This document shows positions 8,326-14,738 of a stretch of DNA of 18,891 nucleotides, piece after piece; the stretch's first letter is position 1; each line of letters starts with the position of its first letter. Source of the stretch: Rhizobiaceae bacterium. Its GTDB lineage: Bacteria > Pseudomonadota > Alphaproteobacteria > Rhizobiales > Rhizobiaceae. A model generated the notes under the pieces. The model ran no database searches. It saw only the letters and a list, made by a program, of their open reading frames with translations, and was not told the DNA's origin. Position numbers and translations under genes: made by a program. The DNA lies in contig JAJFMR010000039.1 in the NCBI GenBank assembly GCA_020696915.1, forward strand, positions 1-18,891, given 5' to 3'.

Positions 8326-9447
8326 TCAGGCGGCGGCAATCGCCAGCGCATGGCTCCGGGCATTTTCCCGCAGCGCCTCTAGATGAATGGATTTCAGAAG
8401 CGCCGCGAGATCTCCCTGGGCGCCCTTGCCGCCCAGGGTCTCGAGCATCAGCCACGACACTTCCTGGGCACCGGCAATGCAATCGCCATTTGCCACCTTG
8501 CGCCATGCCTTGATGGCGCGGACGAGAACGGCGTGCACGGTGTCCGGCAGGCCGGCCATTCGGAAGATCGCCGACAGCGCGAGGTCGTGTCCGCCGGCAA
8601 GCAGACGGCCTACCTGGCGTTCGGCCTGTCCGGTCAGGGCGACGAGCACGGCGCCGAAAAAGTCGACCTTGCCGTGCGCGACGGTACGGACCACGAAGCT
8701 CGCCGTGAGGTCGCCCCGCATGCGGAGATGCGCAACGAGCGCCCCGTACTCTTCCGGACGCGCGGCATCGATCAGCGCCATCGATGCCTTCGTGCATGCC
8801 TCCTTGAGCAACCGCCCGGCGCGCGCTTCGCCCATCAGCGCGACGACGAACGGCGCACGCGTCAGCGCCTGTCCGAGCTTGAGCACAAGCACGTGGCGGC
8901 AATCGGCCGGCAGACGCGGGTCCCTGATCAGGGCCTCGCGAACCGGGCCGACATGGCCCAGGAGCTCGACCATGCGGCGAAAACTGTGCGAGGCGATTGC
9001 AGCGCCGGAATTGGCCAGCAGGGCAATGCATGCCTCGGCATCGGCGGCCTCCGCCACGGCGGCCGCCAGTTCCATCGAAACCGCCGGACGGCCGGCGATC
9101 AGCGGCAGCGTGTCCCGCCGGCCGGACAAGACGCGCTCGACCAGGTCGGCATCGGTCAACAGCGGTGAGCGCGCTATTACCAGCGCAGCGACTTCGGGCT
9201 GGTCGCAGGCCAGCGCATTGATGATCTGGACCGGAGCATGCCGGCTCATTGCCAGCACCTCCGCCATCGCGAGTCGCACCTTGGCCGACGGATCGTCGAG
9301 AAGCAGGGTCAGCGCCGCTTCCGCCGCGCAACGATCCTCGAAAGGCAGATGATTGTCGACATAGGCCCTGGCCAGGGCGGCTGCCGCCACCGCGCGCTCG
9401 CTCACCCGAGCCGTGTCTTTCCATTTGAGGAAATGCGCGACGACCAT
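8326..9447 (-). CDS. DUF2336 domain protein (HEAT-like helical repeats)
   Basis: A 373-residue, alanine- and leucine-rich, mainly helical soluble protein. The N-terminal half, including ARVSERAVAAAALARAY, DRCAAEAALTLLLDDPSAKVR and SRHAPVQIINALACDQPEVA, reads like DUF2336, a family widespread in rhizobia and related alphaproteobacteria with HEAT-like repeats and no assigned reaction. No signal peptide or membrane segment is seen. The open frame extends to a TTG at 9495, but ATG 9447 (MVVAHFLKWKDTARVSE) starts where homologues start as I recall them; the ribosome binding site is weak in either case. It converges with parE and is divergent from the MaoC gene. Family assignment is from memory of the domain; no function can be inferred from the context. 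Confidence 0.8.
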   Translation of the reverse strand: MVVAHFLKWKDTARVSERAVAAAALARAYVDNHLPFEDRCAAEAALTLLLDDPSAKVRLAMAEVLAMSRHAPVQIINALACDQPEVAALVIARSPLLTDADLVERVLSGRRDTLPLIAGRPAVSMELAAAVAEAADAEACIALLANSGAAIASHSFRRMVELLGHVGPVREALIRDPRLPADCRHVLVLKLGQALTRAPFVVALMGEARAGRLLKEACTKASMALIDAARPEEYGALVAHLRMRGDLTASFVVRTVAHGKVDFFGAVLVALTGQAERQVGRLLAGGHDLALSAIFRMAGLPDTVHAVLVRAIKAWRKVANGDCIAGAQEVSWLMLETLGGKGAQGDLAALLKSIHLEALRENARSHALAIAAA

Positions 9448-9470
9448 GAAGACCTGCTGTGCCCGAGGAA

Positions 9471-9495
9471 GCCAAACCCCCTTGGCTTCGGCCAA
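9471..9495. repeat. Three-arm inverted repeat with TTCG loop in the divergent intergenic region
   Basis: GCCAA (9471-9475), TTGGC (9482-9486) and GCCAA (9491-9495) allow two exclusive 5-bp hairpins. The second closes a C-TTCG-G tetraloop, an especially stable loop in RNA. It lies just upstream of the DUF2336 start, possibly in that gene's 5' leader. No function is known. Confidence 0.4.
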
Positions 9496-9604
9496 ACAGT
9501 AGAACGAAATGGTTTACGAACGGTTCACCATGTTTGTTAACGACCGTTTCGGCTTGCCTGCCGGGAGCCCGATGCTATCAGGGGGGGGAGCAGCGGAGAC
9601 GGCG

Positions 9605-10057
9605 ATGCCCGGTCGCTATCTGGAAGAATTCGAACCCGGACAGGTGTTCAGGCACGGTCTGAGGAAAACCGTGACCGAGAGCGACAACATGCTCTTTTCG
9701 GTGATGACCCTCAATCCGCAACCGCTGCACATCGATTTCGATTTCGCCGCAAAGAGCGAATGGGGGAAGCCGCTGGTCAACTCGCTGTTCACTTTGGGTT
9801 TGATGATCGGCATTTCGGTGCACGACACGACGATCGGCACGACTGTCGCCAATCTGGGGATGAAAGACACCGTGTTCCCTCACCCGGTGTTCCACGGCGA
9901 CACGATCAGCGTCGAATCGGAGGTGCTCTCGGTGCGCGTCTCGAAGTCGAAACCGGACCGCGGCATCGTCGAGTTCGAGCATCGCGCCTTCAATCAGCAT
10001 GGCGCCCTGGTGGCCAGGTGCACGCGGCAGGCCATGATCCGGAAAATGAGCGCCTGA
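9605..10057 (+). CDS. MaoC-like acyl-CoA hydratase/dehydratase
   Basis: A 150-residue single hot-dog-fold protein of the MaoC/(R)-hydratase type, which adds or removes water at an enoyl-CoA double bond. The hydratase motif is NPQPLHID (37-44), with H42 as the likely catalytic residue and N37 where many members carry aspartate. FHGDT (96-100) is the usual second conserved turn. The frame is open to ATG 9509, but GGAG at 9595-9598, six bases before ATG 9605, and homology at MPGRYLEEFEPGQ decide the start. The CoA-ester lyase starts 3 bp after its stop. The pair resembles itaconyl-CoA or mesaconyl-CoA hydratase next to citramalyl- or malyl-CoA lyase, but no CoA-transferase is nearby and the substrate is unproven. 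Confidence 0.88.
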   Translation: MPGRYLEEFEPGQVFRHGLRKTVTESDNMLFSVMTLNPQPLHIDFDFAAKSEWGKPLVNSLFTLGLMIGISVHDTTIGTTVANLGMKDTVFPHPVFHGDTISVESEVLSVRVSKSKPDRGIVEFEHRAFNQHGALVARCTRQAMIRKMSA

Positions 10058-10060
10058 ACG

Positions 10061-10963
10061 ATGCGCTCGCTTCTGTTCGTGCCCGGGGATTCGGAAAGGA
10101 AGCTCGAGAAGGGCTTTGCCTCGGGTGCCGATGCGGTGATCGTCGACCTCGAAGATTCAGTTGCTGCGGCCAACAAGCAGGCGGCGCGCCGGATTGCAGC
10201 TGAATTCATCGGTGCCAGGCGGCATGCCGCGACCCTGGTCTATGTCCGCGTCAACGACCTCTCGACCGGCTTGACCGACGACGATCTCGCCGCAATCATC
10301 GGCTCACGGCCGGACGGCATCATGCTTCCCAAATCCGACAGCGGCGCGGATGTCCAGCACCTGTCGCTCAAGCTGAGGGTGATTGAAGCCGAGAATGGTT
10401 TCCCCGACGGCGGCATCGGCATCATCCCGATCATCACCGAATCCGGAGCCGGGGTGCTGGCCGGCGGCAGTTACCACGGAGCAGGCGAGCGCCTGAAAGG
10501 CCTGACATGGGGCGCCGAGGATCTGTCGGCGGCCGTGGGCGCGCACGCGACGCGTGATGCAGATGGCAACTACACCGATGTCTTCCGTTTCGCCCGCGCC
10601 GTCACGCTCCTCGCCGCCTCGGCTGCGGACGTTGCCGCAATCGATACCGTTTTCGTGAATTTCCGTGATTCCGAAGCGTTGCGGACCGAGTGCCTCGCCG
10701 CGGAGCGGGACGGCTTTACGGCCAAGATGGCGATCCACCCCGCTCAGGTGCCGGTGATCAACGAGGCCTTCACACCCAGCGCCGAGGCGCTCGAGCACGC
10801 CGTATCGGTAATCGAGGCATTCGCGGCGGCCGGCAATCCGGGGGTCGTCGGGCTGGGCGGGCAGATGTATGACCGGCCGCATCTCAGGCGCGCCGAGCGC
10901 CTGGTCAAGAGAGCGCATGCCGCCGACCTCGCCAACCGGAACGGCGGCCCCGCATCGGCCTGA
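10061..10963 (+). CDS. HpcH/HpaI (CitE-like) CoA-ester lyase
   Basis: A 300-residue TIM-barrel enzyme of the CitE/malyl-CoA lyase group, which cleaves or condenses CoA esters such as malyl-, beta-methylmalyl- or citramalyl-CoA with a divalent metal. Visible motifs are RSLLFVPGD (2-10), VDLEDSV (28-34), RVN (63-65, substrate arginine), the metal-ligand candidates E127 and D154 (in WGAEDLSA), KMAIHPAQV (222-230) and MYDRPHL (269-275). The length fits stand-alone lyases rather than citrate lyase beta subunits, and no citD or citF is present. Some close relatives are (3S)-malyl-CoA thioesterases, so lyase versus thioesterase is open. It starts 3 bp after the MaoC gene without a strong SD, suggesting translational coupling. 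Confidence 0.9.
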   Translation: MRSLLFVPGDSERKLEKGFASGADAVIVDLEDSVAAANKQAARRIAAEFIGARRHAATLVYVRVNDLSTGLTDDDLAAIIGSRPDGIMLPKSDSGADVQHLSLKLRVIEAENGFPDGGIGIIPIITESGAGVLAGGSYHGAGERLKGLTWGAEDLSAAVGAHATRDADGNYTDVFRFARAVTLLAASAADVAAIDTVFVNFRDSEALRTECLAAERDGFTAKMAIHPAQVPVINEAFTPSAEALEHAVSVIEAFAAAGNPGVVGLGGQMYDRPHLRRAERLVKRAHAADLANRNGGPASA

Positions 10964-10969
10964 TCTACA

Positions 10970-10998
10970 GGGTCGGACCGCGACCCCGGATCGTTTTT
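10970..10998 (+). terminator. Probable terminator of the MaoC-lyase operon
   Basis: GGGTCG (10970-10975) and CGACCC (10981-10986) form a 6-bp stem with a 5-nt loop, starting 7 bp after the lyase stop. A T5 run follows at 10994-10998. The 7-base gap between stem and T-run makes it a weaker than ideal intrinsic terminator. Confidence 0.45.
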
Positions 10999-11064
10999 CG
11001 GATGTATCCGCTGCGACAGGCAGAAGCCACGGCGGCAGGACGTTTCCGTCAGCCCAACCCGCAG

Positions 11065-11089
11065 CAAAGAAGGCCGCCCGGAGGCGGCC
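11065..11089 (-). terminator. Rho-independent terminator of rpsD
   Basis: GGCCGCC (11072-11078) and GGCGGCC (11083-11089) form a perfect 7-bp GC stem with a 4-nt loop. On the minus strand the stem is followed directly by TTCTTTGC. It lies 13 bp beyond the rpsD stop, the expected place. The plus strand lacks a T-run after it. Confidence 0.75.
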
Positions 11090-11101
11090 GTTCAGGAAAG
11101 A

Positions 11102-11719
11102 TCAGCGCGAATAAAATTCGACGACGAGGTTCGGCTCCATCTGCACCGCGAAAGGAACGTCGGCCAGGCCGGGGACGCGCGTATAGGTGGCCACCATCTT
11201 GTTATGGTCTGCCTCGATGTAATCCGGCACATCGCGTTCCGCGAGTTGCACGGCTTCCAGTACATTCACCAGCTGCTTCGACTTTTCGCGGACCTCGATG
11301 ACGTCGCCCGGCTTGCAGCGAAACGAGCCGATGTTGGTGCGGCGGCCGTTCACGCTGACATGGCCGTGGTTGACGAACTGGCGGGCTGCCCAGATCGTGG
11401 GCACGAACTTCGCGCGATAAACGATCGCGTCCAGGCGCGATTCGAGAAGCCCGATCAGGTTCTCGGAAGTGTCGCCCTTGCGGCGGTTCGCCTCCTCGTA
11501 AACCTTGCGGAACTGCTTCTCCGAAACGTCGCCGTAATGGCCCTTCAGCTTCTGCTTGGCTCGCAGCTGCAGGCCGAAGTCGGAGAGCTTCCCCTTGCGG
11601 CGCTGGCCATGCTGGCCCGGGCCGTACTCACGCTTGTTGACCGGCGATTTGGGCCGGCCCCAGATATTCTCGCCAAGCCGGCGATCGATCTTGTACTTCG
11701 CGGATTCGCGCTTGCTCAT
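11102..11719 (-). CDS. rpsD: 30S ribosomal protein S4
   Basis: Primary 16S rRNA-binding protein that nucleates assembly of the small subunit body; in several bacteria it also represses its own synthesis. It has 205 residues, the usual alphaproteobacterial length. The N-terminal part (SKRESAKYKIDRRLGENIWG) lacks the zinc-binding cysteines of the C+ type. The S4 RNA-binding domain lies at about 94-155 (SRLDAIVYRAKFVPT, ARQFVNHGHVSVNGRR) and the C-terminus is PNLVVEFYSR. An in-frame ATG exists at 11725, but AGGGA (11730-11726) is correctly spaced (6 nt) only for ATG 11719. It is monocistronic, with its own promoter, a long structured leader and a good terminator, as is usual in rhizobia, where rpsD stands apart from the large ribosomal protein operons. 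Confidence 0.97.
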   Translation of the reverse strand: MSKRESAKYKIDRRLGENIWGRPKSPVNKREYGPGQHGQRRKGKLSDFGLQLRAKQKLKGHYGDVSEKQFRKVYEEANRRKGDTSENLIGLLESRLDAIVYRAKFVPTIWAARQFVNHGHVSVNGRRTNIGSFRCKPGDVIEVREKSKQLVNVLEAVQLAERDVPDYIEADHNKMVATYTRVPGLADVPFAVQMEPNLVVEFYSR

Positions 11720-11742
11720 TCGCATTCCCTTTCAAACGATTA

Positions 11743-11767
11743 CACGCGGATCCACATGGACCGCGTG
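11743..11767 (-). promoter_or_regulatory. Hairpin immediately upstream of the rpsD Shine-Dalgarno
   Basis: CACGCGG (11743-11749) pairs with CCGCGTG (11761-11767), extended by TCC/GGA past one bulged base, giving about 10 bp with a 4-nt loop. It ends 13 bases before the AGGGA ribosome binding site. It is a candidate target for S4 autoregulation; that role is inference. Confidence 0.5.
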
Positions 11768-11860
11768 AAGGAAACGCGCCCTCCTCTGGCCTCCGTTTTC
11801 GAAGCCTGACAGGATTTCCCACGCACGCTTTGCGGAAAAATCCACGGGACACGTCGGTCT

Positions 11861-11890
11861 GGAAAAGCCGGGTGCTATGCGTTACCCGGC
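11861..11890 (-). terminator. Terminator-like hairpin inside the rpsD leader
   Basis: On the minus strand, GCCGGGT (11890-11884) and ACCCGGC (11873-11867) form a perfect 7-bp stem with a 10-nt loop, followed by TTTTCC. It lies about 40 nt after the predicted rpsD start point and roughly 140 nt before the start codon. It could stop read-through from the gene upstream, or act as an attenuator of rpsD. Confidence 0.5.
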
Positions 11891-11906
11891 GGCAACAAAA
11901 GTAACA

Positions 11907-11924
11907 CCGGACCTCTCGGCCCGG
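11907..11924 (-). promoter_or_regulatory. First hairpin of the rpsD leader (GAGA loop)
   Basis: On the minus strand, CCGGGCC and GGTCCGG form a 7-bp stem (one G-T pair) closed by a GAGA tetraloop of the GNRA type. It is followed by TGTTACTTTTG. It would begin about 5 nt after the predicted transcript start. Confidence 0.45.
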
Positions 11925-11935
11925 CGTCGACACGG

Positions 11936-11964
11936 GAGATAGGCGAACCCGATCCGGAAGTCAA
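11936..11964 (-). promoter_or_regulatory. Probable rpsD promoter
   Basis: On the minus strand, TTGACT (11964-11959) and TATCTC (11941-11936) are separated by exactly 17 bases, a strong match to the sigma-70 class promoters of alphaproteobacterial ribosomal genes. It predicts a start near 11929 and a leader of about 210 nt. Together with the three hairpins, this accounts for most of the gene-free stretch 11720-12091; I see nothing further in 11965-12091. Confidence 0.6.
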
Positions 11965-12091
11965 CCGGCGGCAATTCTTCTAAATTCTTCTGGCGCAGGC
12001 ACCGGCTCTTCAGGGCCGTCGCTTATTTCCAAGTGCAGTGGGTTGCGCGCGCACGCCAGCAAACGCCCAACCACGCCAGTATCGAATTCCG

Positions 12092-12574
12092 CTACGCCGT
12101 CAGTTCGGGCGAGATCGCCTTGCGGATCGCACCTGCGACGGGTCCGGCGAGCTGATGCTTGTCGAGCCGCGGCCAAATCGAGAGCGTGGACATCATCAGT
12201 ATGTAGTTCACGCCGACGATCGAGTATGGCGTCTCCTTCGCATAGTTCGTCCTCATTGGAGGCGCCACGCTGAAAATTCCATCGACTTCGAAAATGGCGC
12301 CGAAGCGCTTGCGTCGGTCGCGCTGCCAGGCGTCGATGCCATCCTGGGTGACCTGATCCATGTGGCCGGTCACCTTCACTTTCGACCACGGCTCCTTGAG
12401 ATTGGACGGCGTCTCCTGAACCGTATTCGAGGCAATCGCCGCAAAGCAGAACTGCACGAAGGCCACGTCTTCGAACGGGGCGTTGGGGTAACCTTTGCCG
12501 ACTGGGCTCGATATGTTGAAGTAGAAGGGCATCGAACCCCAATCGTCGCCCTTTGCCAGAAATGCGACCTTCAT
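12092..12574 (-). CDS. Orphan protein, possible degenerate peptidoglycan-binding-like fold
   Basis: A 160-residue protein I do not recognise as a named family. The N-terminal part (FNISSPVGKGYPNAPFEDVA then FVQFCFAAIA) resembles the opening of peptidoglycan-binding-like domains, which often read VGxGGxNxxxDVxLVQxLL. The middle (VKVTGHMDQVTQDGIDAWQR) resembles their DGxxGxxTxxAIxxFQ repeat. Both resemblances are loose and made by eye. No signal peptide or catalytic motif is seen. ATG 12574 has GAGG about 7 bases upstream. Codon use is less GC-rich at third positions than in the neighbours, which may mean recent arrival. A longer overlapping frame on the same strand (11961-12542) has arginine-rich, low-complexity content and is judged a shadow. 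It sits alone between rpsD and the DUF3008 gene. Confidence 0.65.
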   Translation of the reverse strand: MKVAFLAKGDDWGSMPFYFNISSPVGKGYPNAPFEDVAFVQFCFAAIASNTVQETPSNLKEPWSKVKVTGHMDQVTQDGIDAWQRDRRKRFGAIFEVDGIFSVAPPMRTNYAKETPYSIVGVNYILMMSTLSIWPRLDKHQLAGPVAGAIRKAISPELTA

Positions 12575-12620
12575 TGGAGCCCTCGCGTGATGCGGCGGAA
12601 TTCGACAGGGTCAGTCCAAG

Positions 12621-12648
12621 TCTAGATTGTCCAGCCCGATACAGTCAA
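12621..12648 (-). promoter_or_regulatory. Candidate promoter of the orphan gene
   Basis: On the minus strand, TTGACT (12648-12643) is followed after 16 bases by TCTAGA (12626-12621). This gives a start about 40 bases before ATG 12574. The -35 is good and the -10 mediocre. Confidence 0.35.
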
Positions 12649-12682
12649 TTTCCAACGCCAACCAAGGGCTGCCGCGTCGAGA

Positions 12683-12871
12683 TCAGCCCTTCGATACCCT
12701 CTCCGGCTTGCCCTTCCGCTTGGTGCTGGCCATCTTCTCCAGTTCCTTCTCCGACATGGATTTCTCCATCTCCTTCGAGGCGCCCTTCAGCTGGCTCTTC
12801 TTGGTTTCGCCGCGCTTTGCGGAAAGGGCTGCCCCGGCTGCCTTTTGCTGGGCTTGCGATTTTGCAGGCAT
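12683..12871 (-). CDS. DUF3008 family small basic protein
   Basis: A 62-residue, lysine-rich, highly charged protein starting MPAKSQAQQKAAGAALSAKR and ending in KRKGKPERVSKG. The pattern of PAKSxAQQKAAGAALSAKRG, KKSxLKGASKEM, SMSEKELEKMA and TKRKGKPE is that of DUF3008, small conserved proteins of unknown function in proteobacteria. The frame is open far upstream, but homology and an AGGA just before ATG 12871 set the start. It lies 59 bp downstream of the truncated murI on the same strand. Its role is unknown; a nucleic-acid-associated or stress role is sometimes guessed for such proteins, and nothing here proves it. Confidence 0.85.
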   Translation of the reverse strand: MPAKSQAQQKAAGAALSAKRGETKKSQLKGASKEMEKSMSEKELEKMASTKRKGKPERVSKG

Positions 12872-12930
12872 TTTTCCTGTCCCGGTTTCATGTGGAAAGG
12901 AAACTCGCCTTGCATGCGGATGTTCCCGGG

Positions 12931-13620
12931 TCAGTCCACCATCAGGCCGAAACCTTGCATGAGGCTTCTGGTCGGACCATCCGGACTGCCCGACGTGAAT
13001 ATGGCCCGATCCCCCTCCGGATCGGCGCCGGTTGCGGAACGAGGTGCAAGGAGCGACGCAGCGCGACGGGCGATCGCCTCGGCTGGATCCAGCCAATCGA
13101 CAGGCCAGGGCGCGGTCTTCCGCATTCTGTTGACCAGAAACGGGTAGTGCGTACAGGCAAGCACCACGATGTCGGTTCTGGCCTGGCCGCTCTCGATGAA
13201 GCATGGCTCGATTTCCGATCGCACTGCCTCCTCGTCGACAAAGCCCTCGCGCATGTAGACCTCGGCCAGTGCCGCCAGCCGGTCGCTTCCGACGAGACGA
13301 ACATGGCATTTCGACGCCCATTGATGGATCAGGTCCCGCGTGTACTGCCGTTTGACGGTGCCCGGCGTCCCCAGCACCGACACCAGTCCCGAACGGGTGC
13401 GCTCCGCCGCCGGCTTTATTGCCGGGACGGTGCCGACGAATGGATGTCCGGGAAAGGCCTGGCGCAACGCGTCGATCACCAGCGTCGATGCGGTGTTGCA
13501 GGCGATCACCGAGATCTCCGGCTGCAGCCTGTCGAGCAGCCCTGCAAAAACATCGAGAATGTGGGCACGCAACGCAGGCTCGTCCCAGGCGCCGTAGGGG
13601 AAGGCCGCGTTGTCCAGACA
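12931..13620 (-). pseudogene. murI: Glutamate racemase, 5'-truncated
   Basis: Glutamate racemase makes D-glutamate for peptidoglycan in the cytoplasm. The open frame carries most of the enzyme: DNAAFPYGAW, the first catalytic cysteine in VIACNTAST, GTVPAIKPAAERT, GTVKRQYTRDL, the second catalytic cysteine in VLACTHYPFLVNRMRK, and a normal C-terminus. About 40 N-terminal residues are missing, including the FDSGIGG loop whose Asp and Ser line the active site. An in-frame TGA lies at 13623-13621. No ATG is available; TTG 13572 and CTG 13617 are the only near-start codons upstream of the conserved core. Sequence further upstream matches the TrmJ-like gene in another frame, and no frame encodes the missing part. 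It is probably inactive, or an assembly error. No base-level frameshift is evident in the rest. Confidence 0.8.
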
Positions 13621-14483
13621 TCAGCAGGGTCCTTGCTGCCGGCAGCCCGCAGTCCACGCGCGGCCTTGGCACGCTCGTCGGCGTCGGCCTTCCTTTCCGG
13701 GTAGCCGGCACCGCGCGGTTCCTTCGGCGAGAAATAGTCGAGCGAAGCGACGACGCCGCGCAGCACCTTGATCTCGGCTTCCGTAAAGGCGGCGCGGGTC
13801 AGCACGGCGCGCAGATTGTCGACCATCTTCGGCTTCCTGGCGGCGGGCCGGAAGTAGCCGCGCTGGTCGAGAGCGTCCTCGAGATGGGCAAGCAGGCCGT
13901 GCAGATGTTCCTTGGCCGCAGGCGCAACCGAAGGGCTGGCAAAGGCAGTAGCGGTCTCTTCACGCAGGCCCGATTTCATCCACTCGTAGGACATGAGCAG
14001 CACCGCCTGGGCAATGTTCAGCGAGGCGAAGCCGGGATCGACGGGAAAGGTCACGATCTCGTCGGCAAGTGCGATCTCCTCGTTGAAAAGGCCGAAGCGC
14101 TCGCGTCCGAACAGGATACCGGTCTTCTCGTTGCTGGCGTCACGGGCCCGCAGCGCCCTGCCTGCCTCGACCGGGCTGCGGACGGGCTTGAAGCCGTCGC
14201 GCTCGCGCGCCGTAGTCGCCAGGACGAAGTTGAGGTCGGCGACAGCGCTGCGAAGATCGCTGAACACGACGGCGCCATCGATGACATGGTCGGCCCGGCT
14301 CGCCGCCGCCCGCGCCTTCTCGTTCGGCCAGCCGTCGCGCGGCGTAACCAGCCGCAAGGAAGACAGGCCGAAATTGGCCATGGCGCGCGCCACCATGCCG
14401 ATGTTCTCGCCAAGCTGCGGCTCGACCAGAACGATCGTCGGCCCAGCCGTGGCCTGTCTGTCCTCGTCTGCTCTTGCGGCCAT
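13506..14483 (-). CDS. trmJ: TrmJ-like tRNA 2'-O-methyltransferase, C-terminus altered
   Basis: SpoU/SPOUT-class methyltransferase that uses S-adenosylmethionine to methylate a ribose 2'-OH, in E. coli TrmJ at tRNA position 32. Class motifs are present: ENIGMVARAMANFG (26-39), GILFGRERFGLFNEEI (122-137) and ASLNIAQAVLLMSYEW (153-168), which together form the knotted SAM site. A C-terminal helical extension (190-265) is usual in alphaproteobacteria. Residues from about 289 to 325 (WTTRPSPTAPG and onward) are murI sequence read in the wrong frame, so the natural stop has been lost. The catalytic part is intact and activity may survive. ATG 14483 (MAARADEDR) fits homologues; an in-frame ATG at 14531 has no SD. 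It is divergent from icd. Confidence 0.85.
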   Translation of the reverse strand: MAARADEDRQATAGPTIVLVEPQLGENIGMVARAMANFGLSSLRLVTPRDGWPNEKARAAASRADHVIDGAVVFSDLRSAVADLNFVLATTARERDGFKPVRSPVEAGRALRARDASNEKTGILFGRERFGLFNEEIALADEIVTFPVDPGFASLNIAQAVLLMSYEWMKSGLREETATAFASPSVAPAAKEHLHGLLAHLEDALDQRGYFRPAARKPKMVDNLRAVLTRAAFTEAEIKVLRGVVASLDYFSPKEPRGAGYPERKADADERAKAARGLRAAGSKDPADVWTTRPSPTAPGTSLRCVPTFSMFLQGCSTGCSRRSR

Positions 14484-14643
14484 TCTGCATCCGTCCGTCC
14501 GGCAACTGTCGCCGCCGACGCTCACTGCCATACTGGAACGTCAAAATGAAGGTTTGGTGCAAGCGGGACAATCGCTCCAGGGGGGCAAAACGGCGGCGGC
14601 GGAAAGCACCGCGGAGCCTTCACGCCGGGTGATCATGCCCGGT

Positions 14644-14672
14644 TTGCACACGCCATTGGCCTTTGATATAGG
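14644..14672 (+). promoter_or_regulatory. Candidate icd promoter
   Basis: TTGCAC (14644-14649) and TATAGG (14667-14672) are separated by 17 bases, predicting a start near 14679, about 60 nt before icd. The rest of the trmJ-icd divergent gap (14484-14738) shows no gene. Confidence 0.45.
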
Positions 14673-14695
14673 GGCCGGCATCGGCATGCCGGCCC
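14672..14695 (+). repeat. Perfect 10-bp inverted repeat upstream of icd
   Basis: GGGCCGGCAT (14672-14681) and ATGCCGGCCC (14686-14695) are exact reverse complements around CGGC. The repeat straddles the predicted transcript start, 43 bases before the icd ATG. It could be an operator or a 5' mRNA hairpin. No T-run follows, so it is not an intrinsic terminator. Confidence 0.7.
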
Positions 14696-14738
14696 GGCCC
14701 GGCGCGGCAGTTCTCCCCTCCAGCAAGGCATCCTTTTC

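Noticed and set aside
9505..9548. CtrA binding site (TTAA-N7-TTAA) upstream of DUF2336 or MaoC
   Set aside because: Only a single GTTAAC half-site is present and the spacing does not fit the full consensus.
9509..9604. N-terminal extension of the MaoC protein from ATG 9509
   Set aside because: No SD before 9509, the extension is not family-like and crosses a G8 run. GGAG at 9595-9598 fits ATG 9605.
11961..12542. A 193-codon minus-strand frame overlapping the orphan gene
   Set aside because: Arginine- and histidine-rich composition typical of a shadow frame. The 12092-12574 frame has a better SD, balanced composition and motif-like segments.
13506..13640. Programmed -1 frameshift joining trmJ to murI
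   Set aside because: The frames are offset by -1, but there is no slippery heptamer. A TGA in the murI frame lies at the junction, and the N-terminal racemase residues are missing, which frameshifting cannot restore.
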